NCBI GenBank assembly: GCA_029204225.1
Contig: CM055110.1
Location: 45,470,267 to 45,534,266, forward strand
Source of the DNA: Diphasiastrum complanatum
Taxonomy: Eukaryota > Streptophyta > Lycopodiopsida > Lycopodiales > Lycopodiaceae
DNA: 64,000 nucleotides
Direction: 5' to 3'
Shown: positions 1 to 11,747 of the stretch, one piece after another
Position numbering within the stretch: position 1 is the stretch's first letter
Layout: the number at the start of each line of letters is the position of its first letter
Notes under the pieces: model-generated
Database searches by the model: none
What the model was told of the DNA's origin: nothing
Seen by the model: the letters and a program-made list of their open reading frames with translations, nothing else
Translations under genes and position numbers: made by a program

Positions 1-540
1 TAGTATAGGTGGTGCTATCAAAGAGAAATTACTTCTTCAAATCCTCCTAAACGGATCGACAAAAGGCTACCAGATTTTGGTGCAAAGCTATGCTATACAA
101 AAGGAGCTACTCTCATTAGAAGACTTGAAAAGTGTCTTGCTAGTTTAATGAGCAAAGGATCGACATGGAGACAAGAAAGTGATCATCTATTAATATGGAA
201 GATCAAGATTGAGCATTCTTCATCAAAGCCGAGTGGAAGGGCACAGCCTAAAAGGACCATCAAGCTTTATGTAAAGCCAAGTGATGAAAGGAGAACATTC
301 AACCAATAATATGAAGGATAGGTCTTTCATCACGTGCTCTTAATGCAAGAAGTTTGGCAATCTAAAACATAATAATTTTATAAGAGAAAGAGAAATGAAG
401 GAGAAGGGTGTAATAATCGTAATATCAATTATGATGTTGATGAAAACTCTCCTATAATGATATATTCTAGTCTTTTATCATCTATTGATGATGTAGATCC
501 ATGGTGAATGACTAGTCACAATTAATATTTTTTTCTATCT
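1..540 (+). mobile_element. Copia gag/protease relic
   Basis: From base 20 the plus strand reads a gag segment (KEKLLLQILLNGS, then LVQSYAIQKELLSLEDLKS) that matches the gag at 23666-24241 (ELVQLILNGL, LVQSYAIMGRLPSLEDL). A stop (TAA) follows. At 338-392 there is a decayed zinc knuckle resembling C-x2-C-x4-H-x4-C, with a stop inside and one cysteine codon replaced by AAT. At 496-520 the protease start seen elsewhere as DPWWIDSAASSHM survives only as DVDPW, stop, MTSH. This is the tail of gag and the first residues of protease from an element that begins left of the window. It cannot be functional. Confidence 0.8.
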
Positions 541-2526
541 GGAGTTCCAATGTATAGGAATACTATTTTCTTTTAAAATGATGGTAAATGTCCTATGAAA
601 ATATGGGTAGCATTTATATTTCAATTTCATAAAACTAGCTATTGTCACTTTGGTAATTTGACTTGTTTGACCACATCGCCATCATTTGTACACAATTAGA
701 ATCATGTCTACTTCATTCATATTGAATTTATTAGTCCAAAACTTAAGTTTACCCACTTGTGGGTTATTCTCCTATGGTTTCTTAAATCAACCGGTTTTTT
801 TTTCTTTTCCTACCTCTAAGTTCCTACAACTTTCAAAGTGACCGGTTTTGCATTCAAGTTCAAAAGTGCACTGGCAGATTCTTCAATGAAATTTTCTTAG
901 GAAATTAATTTTGTGTAATTTGAAACTTGGTACCAAACTAAAAGTTTACAACATTAATACAAGCATAAATTTTAAGCTAAGTTTGTCAAAAGAAATCCAA
1001 AGAATAACGCTATTTATTGTAACATGCATATCTACTTTCTAAAATTTGATATAAAATGTAAGTGATTAAATGACATGTCAAAGCATTCTAAAGAATTTAC
1101 TCCTGTTTTTTTATTATCGAGGTAAGTTACGTGCTACTCATATTTTTAACCGGCTTTTAGACTTTTGGCTTCCTGCTTGTTTGAAGATCAATCACTAAAT
1201 TTTAAAACCAGTCGGTTGGCTGCAGGACTTTGCCAGTTCTCTGTGAGCAATGGAGTGCACAATCTTTTGTTTTGAGAGTAAACTAAATGAACAGAAAATT
1301 GTCTTGGGGGGCATGGCATTAAGAAGGGAGAAATTGTTCAAATCATCATGAATGGATTAAAAAAGATTATCCTAACTTGGTACAATCTTACACCATTTTG
1401 GGTCAGTTTCCATTTGTTAAAGACTTGCAAAAACTTCTGATGGTTGAGGACTGCAAGAAGGATTACATGTTGCATAGGATTGGAATCTTGCAAATTCATG
1501 ATGAGGGAGACAGCCATGTCCACAAGAGGCAAAGACATTGTTAAAGACTTGCAAAAACTTCTGATGGTTGATTCATTCTGGCGTCGAAATTCTGAGATTC
1601 CATTGAGTCTAAGTTCTGGGTTTTATTCCTAGACTTTTGGCATTTACAACTGCTCAAGGAGAAGATTCTTGTCAGCACAGATACAAAGAAAAAATTCGGC
1701 ATGGCAGCCTCAAACTTGAAAGTCCACTTCATTCCTGAGGCAGAAATAGAGCAGATCCTAATTCTCATCATGTCAAATCTATAATGCATCCCAGCTAATT
1801 GGTGAGGTAACTAACGTATCTCTAGCAAATAGTGATGCATTGCATTCCAGGAGCCTCGGGGAGTCAATAGTGCGTTGCTTGCCTTCTGCACATTTCTAAA
1901 GGTTGCACACGAATTTGCAAGTCTTTAAGAAAATCACAAAGCTTGCAGCGTTTCATTGCCTAACATCCTAATCCTGGCCAAAATTAAGGTGGAAAATTTT
2001 AGGATAGTCGAGTACAGAGTAAGAGAATTTGACTGAGTTTGATGAGAAACGAGATATCATATTGCACAATATTCGAGGTCTTAAGTTTGCAAGAATAGCA
2101 TCCATACTCAAACTCATCCATACTCAGAATTTTAGCTCAAATGCGATTTATGGTAACTATGTTCAAAAGCAGAAATATAACCATAATTCATTACAAAATA
2201 GATATGGAAACAAAGAGTAGAAGTAGATTTTTCTACACCTAGCAACTTCACGCTGTTTGCCAGCACAACAACAAAAGAGTTGAAAACCGTACAAGACTAT
2301 TGCATTGGACATCGTACATGCTACTTCAATGCAATGGTACTATAGCTTTGAGCTAAAGTTCTGGTTAGCGAATTAGTGATGTTACCATCAGGCTTAGTTG
2401 ATATGAGCCGATCTTGCATAGAAAAACATGACAGATCTAGTTACCCTGTCTGCCAAGAGAACATCACAGAGGAACAGAGGACTGGATCCCAGATTCAATC
2501 CAGAAAAAGGAATGGAGAGACTTGCG
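541..2526. other. AT-rich spacer, no gene seen
   Basis: I see no supported gene here. The only structure is a 34-base direct repeat at 1414-1447 and 1538-1571 (core GACTTGCAAAAACTTCTGAT). Short reading frames in this stretch have no recognisable motifs. The right end is the 3' flank of the subtilase. Confidence 0.6.
1414..1571. repeat. 34-base direct repeat pair
   Basis: The same 34 bases occur at 1414-1447 and 1538-1571, 124 bases apart, with no mismatch that I could see. Both start TTGTTAAAGAC and end TGATGGTTGA. The flanks are not alike, so this is a local duplication and not a longer tandem array. Confidence 0.85.
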
Positions 2527-4869
2527 TTAATAAGGTTCTTGCCTGGTGACTGCAATTGGGCTTTGCACTACATGAGACCCATCTGTCCATGAGATAAGCC
2601 CAAATACTGTCTCAGACTCTCCAGCTCCAAGCGACAATTTACCAGCTTTCACCATTACTTTGTAGCTCAGCTTCTGATTCAACCCTGTAAAGGAAAGCTT
2701 TGTGGGTTTTACAGTTATCTGCACACCTTGTGGAACAACCACTTGCACCGTGTAATCTGACCTTGCATTGCCCACATTTGTCACAGTTCTGGTGAAGATC
2801 CTGGTTAGAGCAGAAGCTGAGCTTTGATCAAACACAGCTGAAAGAGATGGGTAGTTGAGATCCCCAGGATTGCCAGAATTGCGAGGGCAAGAGATGGCCT
2901 GTCTGGCAACCATCCTGCCCGCCTGCTTAGTGTAATTGATGCTGCACAGAAATGTGATGTAGTCATGGGTGGTAAGGTCATAGATCAAACCTGGATCAAG
3001 AGCTTTCTGGGGATCAACATGACCAGAGCCGAAATCAAAGGGAGTGGAGAGCTTTCCTGTCGCTTCATCTGTCATGATATGAGTGGTGGAATCAGTGAGA
3101 TAGGCAGTGGTCATGAGAGCTGATCGGATCGCAGAGGGAGTCCAAGAGGGGTGAGCTGCCTTGAGCAGAGCTGCAAGGCCACTGACATGTGGACAAGCCA
3201 TGGAAGTGCCAGAGATTATGTTGAACTTTACCCTCCTGGAATCGGTGGCTAGGGTGCTTGGCCCAGATAATCCTGTCCATGCTGCAAGGATGTCTACTCC
3301 TGGAGCTACTAAATCGGGTTTCAGAATCTCTTGCGTTTCTGGATTTGGCCCTCTGGAGGAAAAGGATGCCACCACTGGCGCTCGGTTAATGCCAAGCCTT
3401 GTACCATAGAATTTGAATCTAGCCGTGGCAGATTTGTTGCTGTGGATGAATCTGCGGATGATGCTGCCTGATCGAGCTCCCACTGCTGTGGCAGGAAGCA
3501 TATGGCAATCTGCAATCAGGCCTTCTCCATCTGAGGCAGAATTGGCGAGGATCATCCCTGCCCCACCCTCTGCTTTCACCACTTCTCCCTTGTCCACTCT
3601 GCTGTTATCCCCCCTCTCACACAGAACAATCTTGCCACGAATTAAAGATGGGTCCAACGACCCTGCCGTGCAAAGATTAGCGACGAAGGAGCTCGTGCCA
3701 TTGTTTCCTAGAGCGGCATCGCTTGCAATTACTAGAGGCATATCTTGCTCTTCCGATCCATCTGACTTGTACAGAGAAATGCCCGAGATCACCTCGCCAT
3801 TGCCGAGGATCACATCAGCGGGGAAGGAGCGATCCATGGTGCTGGCGCCCACTGTAGTGAGCCACGGCGCTACGTTCTCGACGGAGAAATCACTTGGCCC
3901 ACGATTACCAGCTGCAGTGGCAACGAACACGCCATGCTCCATAGCTGCAAAGCCTCCCAGAGCAATAGGATCGAGATAGTAAGGTGGCGTGCCTCCATCT
4001 ATCCCCAGAGAGAGCGAGATCACATCAACCCCATCAAGTACAGCTTGATCAAACGCTGCGAGAATGTCTGCGCCAGTACAGCCGTTCGCCCAGCAAGTCT
4101 TGTACACAGCAATCCTCGCCATGGGCGCCATGCCTCTGGCAGTTCCTGCCGCAAAACCAAACATGCTTGCATTCTGCACAGACCGCCCAGCAGCAGTGGA
4201 TGCAGTGTGGGTGCCATGGCCAATGGAATCACGAGGAGATTTGAGCTCTGCAGTCTCGTTGATCGGCCCATTCATGGCTTCGTAGCTTGCATAAAAAACC
4301 CGAGCACCTACTATCTTTTTGTTGCAGAAAGATGTGTTGGATCCCTCTTCTGCAATGCACGACCCTTTCCAGTGGCTTGGCACAGGTGCCATGCCCTCGT
4401 CGCTGAAGCTGGCACTCTCAGGCCATATGCCAGTGTCAAAGATGCCCACCACCACATCGGAGCCATAGTCCGCTTCCGGCCATATCCCCACAGGAGCCTG
4501 CAGGTGCAGGAAATCCGGACTGTGGGTTGTCCGCAGCTGAGCAACAGTATCAGGTATAATAGAAACAACTCCTGGTGATTTCTCTAATTCAGTGGCTTGT
4601 GTTGGAGTCATCACAGCAGCAAATCCATGAAAAACAACGTTGTAGACATGTAACAAGCCGTCTTCCGCAATGGAGCGTTTGACGGATGCTAGAGTTGATG
4701 CATACCATGGAGAGTGGCTAGTGAAAACAAGGGGCATTATAGACTTGTCCATCCTTACAATATAAGATGTGGGTTTCTCTTCAGCAGGAGCTGCCATAGC
4801 TCCAACAGCAACTAGCAGAACTACCACCACAAAAGAGCGATAGACTTTAACCGGCACCATATTGCTCAT
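2527..4869 (-). CDS. Subtilisin-like serine protease (plant subtilase, S8A)
   Basis: This is a secreted plant subtilase, 780 residues in one intact intronless frame, the usual length for the family. A hydrophobic signal peptide (about residues 10-27) is followed by an I9 propeptide (about 35-115, starting SYIVRMDKS), which normally folds the enzyme and is then removed. The S8 domain carries the full triad: Asp145 in IFDTGIWPES, His218 in GHGTHTAS and Ser556 in GTSMACPHVSG. The oxyanion Asn322 is in ATAAGNRGP. A PA insert lies at about 370-490 (KIVLCERG), and the C-terminal 110 residues match the Fn3-like domain (TRTVTNVG). Plant subtilases cleave cell-wall or secreted proteins, but the substrate cannot be read from sequence. 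I chose the first Met; Met4 is an alternative. Lack of introns is common in this family. Retroelement relics lie on both sides, but this gene shows no break. Confidence 0.96.
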   Translation of the reverse strand: MSNMVPVKVYRSFVVVVLLVAVGAMAAPAEEKPTSYIVRMDKSIMPLVFTSHSPWYASTLASVKRSIAEDGLLHVYNVVFHGFAAVMTPTQATELEKSPGVVSIIPDTVAQLRTTHSPDFLHLQAPVGIWPEADYGSDVVVGIFDTGIWPESASFSDEGMAPVPSHWKGSCIAEEGSNTSFCNKKIVGARVFYASYEAMNGPINETAELKSPRDSIGHGTHTASTAAGRSVQNASMFGFAAGTARGMAPMARIAVYKTCWANGCTGADILAAFDQAVLDGVDVISLSLGIDGGTPPYYLDPIALGGFAAMEHGVFVATAAGNRGPSDFSVENVAPWLTTVGASTMDRSFPADVILGNGEVISGISLYKSDGSEEQDMPLVIASDAALGNNGTSSFVANLCTAGSLDPSLIRGKIVLCERGDNSRVDKGEVVKAEGGAGMILANSASDGEGLIADCHMLPATAVGARSGSIIRRFIHSNKSATARFKFYGTRLGINRAPVVASFSSRGPNPETQEILKPDLVAPGVDILAAWTGLSGPSTLATDSRRVKFNIISGTSMACPHVSGLAALLKAAHPSWTPSAIRSALMTTAYLTDSTTHIMTDEATGKLSTPFDFGSGHVDPQKALDPGLIYDLTTHDYITFLCSINYTKQAGRMVARQAISCPRNSGNPGDLNYPSLSAVFDQSSASALTRIFTRTVTNVGNARSDYTVQVVVPQGVQITVKPTKLSFTGLNQKLSYKVMVKAGKLSLGAGESETVFGLISWTDGSHVVQSPIAVTRQEPY

Positions 4870-6100
4870 TCTTCCAGCAAAAGCAGGTCTTTCTTTTCAC
4901 TATATTCCCGTAGCAAAGAGTGAAAGAATTTAAGCTGCAACGATTGTTTTCTTATCACCAGTGGTTTAAAGTAAGCCACAGCTTGACAGCATCCTTTCTA
5001 GGGACTTCATCTTCGCCCGACTCCCGACTGATGCTGCCATTGTAATGGGAATGGGATAACATAGCAAAGTATCTATATATCATAAAATTATGATGAAGTC
5101 GCTTTAACAATATGGTGATCGCTGCTCTAGTAAGCAAGCTTGGCTTTGAAAGCTGTAATACTATAATGAGACTATACTTTGGCTAGTGAGCTACTTTAGG
5201 AAGCATTGCAAGTATGGATTCAAAGCTTCAATACTATAATGAGCTATAGTGAGCTACTTTAGGAAGCAAGTATGGGTTCAAATTTCATACTTCAGAGCTC
5301 CAATAAGTCGTAACTTGTAATAAAGTAAGAAAGCAATGAAGAATGAGTCTGGGCCATGTCTGGCCCTGGACATTAGGTAATATGCATTGACAGCATTGTA
5401 GTAAAGCACCTTAATAATTCTGAATACAAGATCAGCTCCAACAGTAAAGAAAAGTTCAAATTCAAAACCTCTCCAAGCCGTTCTAGAAGACCAGTAACTC
5501 CGTACTCCGAAAAACGAAGAAGTAAAGGAGTCTTTGAGTTAGTTGTAAACTGTACCACTGTACTAATTGCAAATTTGCAGCAACGCTCAGCGGGCAGTGC
5601 CAGTGAGTGAAGTCTGAACTGTGAACTACCATCATAAAACTGCCAGTGAGCTAAGTGTGAACATAAAACTGCTTTGAGCTGAATCACAGGCACAGTGCAA
5701 CTATATTCTATAATAAAGGCAGAATTGCGTTAGATTGCAGTTCTGTGGTGGTTGCTAGAAATCAAAAATTGTCAGAGCCGAGCTCTGTGTACCTCCATAG
5801 ACTATCGTGCAGCCTGCTGGTGGTGCCACACTGCCAGTGGTAAGGGCACTGCTCCCTGGTTGTTGTTCAGCCTTGAAAATTAAAGCCCATATGAAAAACC
5901 CAATAACGGTCTTGACTCAGAGCCTCATGCACACCGCTGTAGTACATAGATCACAGAGTACACAACAGTAATAAATACACATTATATATATATATATATT
6001 ATATCCACCAAGAATGGAGTACATGAAATGATGAATGATGGCGGTGGCAAAGACTATCCTTTCAGTCCTAGTCATGAGAGGCATGATTCCAGACCTTTGG
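4870..6100. other. Subtilase upstream region with local duplication and TA repeat
   Basis: No gene is supported. Bases 5155-5215 and 5222-5282 are diverged direct copies sharing AATACTATAATGAG and GAGCTACTTTAGGAAGCA, a duplication of about 70 bases. A TA microsatellite sits at 5981-6002. Confidence 0.6.
5073..5079 (-). promoter_or_regulatory. Candidate TATA box for the subtilase
   Basis: On the minus strand TATATAG lies about 205 bases upstream of the subtilase start codon. The position suits a 5' leader of roughly 170 bases. This is motif evidence only; another TATA-like word closer to the ATG (about 4900) leaves almost no room for a leader. Confidence 0.3.
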
Positions 6101-9060
6101 ACTTTGAACCTTATTTCCGAGACTTAGGGCTTTTTCAGATCTTCCTTTTTGGTTGTTGTTTTTTGGCTTTCCCTTGCAAAGGCAATACTATGTGTTGAGA
6201 TTGGTCAATGGAGTTTGTAAAAAAGTTAACGTTAAAGGATATTATGTGGTGGTGGTCAAAAATTTTAAGGCTGGATCTGGCAGTGCCGAATGTCGGAGAC
6301 ATGTAGCTTTCATTGTTCAAGTGGTTGTCATGCAGTTTCAATATGTTCTAGAATGACCTAGTCTAATTAGGTTTTTGCCACTGTCTAGGTTCTTTTCTGA
6401 TTAGTTTGTCTTGAACAGTTTGCCAGTGAATATAGTAGCAGTCGTGGGATTTTCTTCAGCCTTTTTAATAACCTTTGCGAGAATATCATCACGACTATCA
6501 TCCATGTCTGTTGTTGAGAATACCAATGCTTTGTCGGGGGCCTATCATGGAACATCTCTGATAGAGGTTTGTAGGATCCGTTTCGGAAGTTTGGAAAAAT
6601 ATTAGATGCTAAGGTTTGTTTTTTAAGTATTAAGAATGACCTAGTGTTGTTTCGTTACAATTTTTAGTAGTTGTTGTGAGTTGCTTATCTGAATCTGTTG
6701 TAGCTCCTAGTTTACCGCTCCCTCATACCTTGGGATTCGTTTGAAATTTTTTCTTGAGGTTGTATTCAGCCTTACTACAGCTTAGGACATTTTCATGATT
6801 ATGGAAGTCAAAACTTGATTTGGTGTATCTTTATACGAAGCAAACAACATATTCAATCACTTACACATGCACCCAAGTGATGAGCTGCTCAACCAAAAGT
6901 AAACTTGATTCTAAGCCAAAGTTTATCAGTCCTACGTCGACTAATGGCAACTTAGTTTTCCTTTTCTTTTTCCTTTGCAAAAATTGTTTAATCTCTTTCT
7001 TATAGTATTGATTATCCTCTAATAACTATTTGAAAGCTATATTGGGCATTCTAGAGGCAAAATCCTCCACTATGTCATATGAACGATGTCTAAGTGGCGA
7101 TGGGTCTCTAGGTATCTCACTACTTATTATTGGATCTAAGAACAATACTTTTTTAACTCTCTTAGTTTCTTCATCTAGGAGTTTCTTAGCTTCTAAACTG
7201 ATATTTGGTTCATAGTATTTTTCATTAGATCGATCAAAGTCTAGGTCTTTAGGATTTTTTGCCATTAGCTCTGCAGGTTGCGTTTTAGTTGTCACATTTT
7301 TCGTGCTTTTCGCAGTTTTCGCAATATTCACATTTTTATCCTTAGTTTTCTTTTTATCTCTAAGTGTTGGCATATTCTTCCTACTTCTAGTTGTAACTTT
7401 ATTTAAATCTCAGTCTAATTCAGGCCAATCTTGGTCTTGATTTTCTACAGTCTCGGACTCTACTGCTATCCTTTGGACTACCATGTCAGTGTTAGATTTA
7501 GATGGTCATGGCTCATCTTCTCTAGGCGTATTAATAAACCACGGTTTAGACCGTGGCTGTTGTGGTTAGGGACATTTGACAGTGACATGTCCTTCGCCTT
7601 TGCAATTAGCGCAAAGTGGTACATATCCTACTAACCTCCTAGGTTCAGGACAGTCAGGTGAATTGTGACCCAGAGCTCCGCAATTATAGCATGAACCCTT
7701 TACTCTTGGTGGAGGAGTTGAATCTCTTGTCCCTCCTCTATGCAAAATAGTATATTGTTGCCTATTGCGTGGTTTAGATGTAAAATGCTTTTGGTTAAAA
7801 GGAGTAGCGGTATAGGCTACCTCATCAAGATGTACACCAGACGTTAGCATTTGATTTTGCTTCTTCCTCTTAGCTTTAAAGTCGAACATCTAGACTTTTA
7901 AGTCTCCCATTTCTTTCGCTAAAAGCTCTATACTTTTCCTTAATGGATTTGTCTTTTCAGACTTTTCCATTCTTTGTCTCCTGACTAAGTTTCTACTCTT
8001 AGATTTTCTATAACTAGTTTCTTCTTCAGACGATGAAGAATAAGATGAAGAATCAGAAGACTCTTCTTCATTTGTTGAATCAGATTCTATCTCAAATTCC
8101 GTTGACGAGTCAGATTCTTCTATTATCTTATGTTTATGCTTCTTATTAGTACTCTTTCTATCATTTCTTCTTCTGCTAGAAATTTTAGAAGTTTCATAAT
8201 TCTCTACGGATGCTATAACATCTTCTAACGAGTTCGTCAATCCCTGATGACAGTACCTATCCCTTCTTGGGTAATCCACTCAAAATTCATTCGTTTTGCA
8301 TGGGAACATGATACTGTGCTCCTAGCTTCCCTATCAAATTCTTAACTCTTCGAGTGTATTTCCTAAGCGACTCCTTCGGCTTTTCTCTACCGAATTATGA
8401 CGTGTTAACAGTCTTGTGGAATAGCCTATCTCTCTAAACTGTTTAAGGAATGCTACTTTTGAAGCATTCCAAGTATTAGTTGTTTCCAGAACTAACTGGC
8501 TATACCAGATTCTTGCCTGCTTACGTAGAAGACCTGGTAGAATTCTAACTTTATCCTCGTCAGTCTTTTTCTTATTGGCTATAGTAATTGACTCGAACTA
8601 TGATAAATAGCTATCTGCATCATCAGATGATGACCCTTTGAAGAAGTCATATCTGATTTTGGTAGATGTGGGTTGTGCTAGATTTCTCATATTTTCAAGT
8701 GGTGGGTTAGGTAGCAGACCTGGTGGATCAGATGGATCAGATGACTCAAAATTATGTTCAGATGATGGCTCTAATAGTGGATCGGGGTCTTGGTTAGACT
8801 CAGATTCAAAACAAGAATCGGATCTATGTTTCAAAGATGAAGATTCAGATAGATTCGATGAATTCGCAAGCTCTTGCTCAAATGTATTTACAAGTGTTAC
8901 AAAAGTGTTGTAGAGGTTATCAAATGCTTCAGGACTTAATCTTACCCTTATTGGTGAATTTCGCAGACTTTGGAAGTACAAATTACATGTCTTTCTATAA
9001 GCTTCTAATCGTTGTGCTCGTTCTAAACGTTTCTGCTCAATAGTTGTGTGTGGCTGATCT
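6100..9060 (-). mobile_element. Ty3/Gypsy gag relic with pre-protease region
   Basis: Read on the minus strand, gag starts near 9050 (EISHTTIEQKRLERAQRLEA with one frameshift). It continues through an acidic Ser-rich frame (8981-8598) into the retrotransposon-gag core, read as ARIWYSQLVLETTNTW then FLKQFREIGY (8560-8420). A second acidic Ser/Glu linker follows (8279-7890). Two zinc knuckles come next, CYNCGALGHNSPDC and CANCKGEGHVTVKC (7889-7566). Further on, a Lys-rich segment (7373-7026) ends in SYDIVEDFASRMPNIAFK, then a stop, then LLEDNQYYKKEIKQFL; this resembles the stretch just before the Gypsy aspartic protease. Below 7000 coding-like pieces continue (DDILAKVIKKAEENP near 6500), but I cannot place protease or polymerase. 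Several stops and frameshifts show it is dead. Gypsy, not Copia, is inferred from the gag core and the paired knuckles. Confidence 0.75.
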
Positions 9061-9890
9061 CATGGCATACATTACATGAATAAGATTCAATGGACTTAGT
9101 ACACTTAAAAATCATGAAAAGACGGTGCCAAGTTATGTGGTAGCGTAGTTGTTATAGATTTTCACAAAAGCAGTGAACTAAGTAGTATAAGTGTACAAAG
9201 GTGATTGAATGTAATATTCAAAGCAGAATACTACAACAACAAATCTAGTTATCCAAAGATATTGAGAAAATTGGCGTCTAGAAACACCAATGATGACACA
9301 ATTTAGTCAAGGTCTGAAGGTATAGAAGGGTAAGTTATCTTCTTGGCTCTTAGGACAATAGTAAGCAATGAATTTGACAGCAACAGGCACAAAGATCCTT
9401 CACACGGGATGTATTCGGCTTTTGATTCCTCTTAATAAGCACAAGGAATTAGTTCTTATCACAACAACAAACAAATAGAACGTCAGTTGAGTTCTTTATT
9501 TGAACACATAGCTCATTTAGAATTAAGAGAGGTTCAGATTAGAATTAAACTTAAGGCTTCTGCTAATTCTCTACACACATTAGTTAGAAGTGCCGTTCTC
9601 AGATGCTGCCTGCAAATCCACGTTAGAGAATCTGGAATTTAGTACAAGTGAAGAGTGAATGTCGCAAACATATGTCTATCTAAATCGGTTACAGACTAAC
9701 TCAAAGTGTGTTCGCTCAATTGATAAGAAGTGCAACTGTAACAAATAACTATGGAAAGGAATGCACAGGCTATGAAACTGGCCCTCTCCTCTCTATTGAT
9801 AGCTCAATCAATGCGTATGTACAATGGCTCTGAGTGTCACCCTTATAGGAATGAACACCGGCCTAAGTGTTGATCACCAACCGTTAAGAT
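9060..9890. other. Possible Gypsy LTR/leader, unresolved
   Basis: This stretch lies immediately 5' of the minus-strand Gypsy gag, so its LTR or leader should be here. I could not find a second copy or convincing LTR ends, and I see no gene. Confidence 0.3.
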
Positions 9891-11450
9891 GTTGGTTGGG
9901 ATCTGCAAATGTGTCGATATAGAATGTCGCACAAAATGTCGCGAGTTCTTACTTAAGATGAATTTACAAGATGCAAATAGGCCTTTACATGAATTTAGGC
10001 ACTATAGCATATTTCCATGTACAAAAATTGAAAATTTTTATGATATAAAATATTTAATTTGGATAATGTGGGATCAAGGGCCTCCACATAAATCAGTTAC
10101 TGAGATATATGATTAGTTTATATGACATCATCATGGAAAAGGTAATTGGTAAAATAATCACAGTACTTAAGTTAGATGAGTCAGAAATAGTTAAAGGGCA
10201 AAAGATGGAGAGGGTTAGTATAACTCTCATGAATGGTGACCTTGCACAATCAATCGATTAGGGAGATTTGAACTTCAATGTTCAGTCAGAGAATGATATC
10301 TAGTGTTTGGTTGCTTTCTAGGTATCCTTACTGATTATACTATTCAACATTGTTTTCTTTAGTAGATTAACTATTTATGGTACACGTTTGTTAATAGGTT
10401 CTGAAAGAGGATCATGAAATTCTATCATGGATATTGTGTATAACATCTTATCCTCGGATCATCAAAGAGCATATGGATGGTGTAAATCTCAATGTACCTG
10501 AAAAAGGATATTTCAATGTGGAATGGCATTTGGCAGGTGATTTGAAACATTAAAATGCATGTACAATGTGTTTCATGGAGCTACATCTAAGCATCCTTGT
10601 ATATACTGCATGAAGACGACGAAAGATATTACAAGAACCACATGCATTACAAGAGAGAATCTTGATCCAAACTGGAAACCTGTTATGCCAATTCCACTAC
10701 ATATATGTACTCTACATGCAAAGGTAAGAATAATAGAAAATTTTGTTTACCTTCACATACTATTTGCTTGGAATGCCAAACCAGCATCATCCTCAAAGCA
10801 GTCTATCTCTAGATTAGAAGATGTCCTCTTGAAAGCAAGACTCCACAAAGGACATGTAAAAATACAAAAGGATGAAAAGCTTTATGGAAAAACAGGAAAT
10901 TTGCCATCTAAACCAAGAATAGGAGGATCTAAGGCACGTAGATTTTTGTCAAATCATTGAAATATGCCATCAAGTATTCAACATTCTGTTGGGAAGGATA
11001 TCATTGCTGCAACTCAGACTTTTGAGGTGAGAGGAACAACTAGATTACCGAAGGTTGATTCGTGGAAGAAATTGGACAATATGATTAAAATCTTGAGAGA
11101 AAATACATTCACAAATGCAAATAAGCTTGTCATTCAACAGACTTGTGTGGAGTTTGTTGATGTTGTTTCAAAAGCATGGGACCCAGATCACATCACACAT
11201 TACATGGTCAATTGTTTTAAATAAGCATAATGTTTCTATTGTTAGTTATTGCAATATTAATTTTCTCATGCTATCTCTCTCTATTCTATAGCACATACTA
11301 GGAGATCACACAACATTTTTTGTGAATACATATGGGAGCATGAGTATCTGGTCATCACAAGAAATGGACAAATCACATTGGCAAGCACGAGCAGCATTCC
11401 ATCGAAACACAGTATGGGGAAACTAATGAAAAGGGAAGTTACAGTATTCA
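9890..11450 (+). pseudogene. Unclassified transposase-like gene, intron-containing and decayed
   Basis: Exon-like blocks share one plus-strand reading. The first reads KIENFYDIKYLIWIMWDQGP (10025-10115), with LMNGDL near 10230. Another runs from about 10400 (VLKEDHEILSWIL) through GYFNVEWHLAGDLK. One missing A at about 10552 breaks the frame before LKCMYNVFHG and the Cys pair HPCIYCM (10559-10620). PLHICTLHAKVRIIENFVYL, GGSKARRFLSN and WDPDHITHYM follow. A GT-AG intron (11208 to about 11292) then joins HYM to HILGDHTTFFVNTYGSM, EMDKSHWQARAAFHRNT. The order GDLK - CxxC - LHAxxR - ITxYMHIL - EKSH resembles uncharacterised transposase-like proteins from several eukaryotes, from general memory; I cannot name the superfamily. 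In-frame stops (near 10259 and 10303) and the 1-base loss mark it as a relic. No DDE or tyrosine catalytic set is identified. Confidence 0.5.
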
Positions 11451-11747
11451 ACTATTTCAATGGTTCTACAGAAGAGTTCAAATTAGACAGATCACCAAAT
11501 CCTCAGATTACGACAAGTTTAGAAAAGCTTGCAAATTCATAGAGCAAGAAAGAAGCTCATCGTAGGCACAACAAAAAAGCATTATAATCATATTGACAAT
11601 ATAAATTGAGAATACAAATTTTCCACTATATTTAGGGAATGAGGTGGAGTGCTGCCTGAAGCCTCCTCGACGGACATCAAACTCATCTGTCAGAAGGGCA
11701 CTCGGCATAAGAAAATAGCAAAGTCATTAAATATCAAGTTATTAAAC

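Noticed and set aside
3413-4578. Long plus-strand frames of 188 and 214 residues
   Set aside because: They lie antisense inside the intact subtilase, which has a complete catalytic set and family-wide conservation; the plus frames have no motif.
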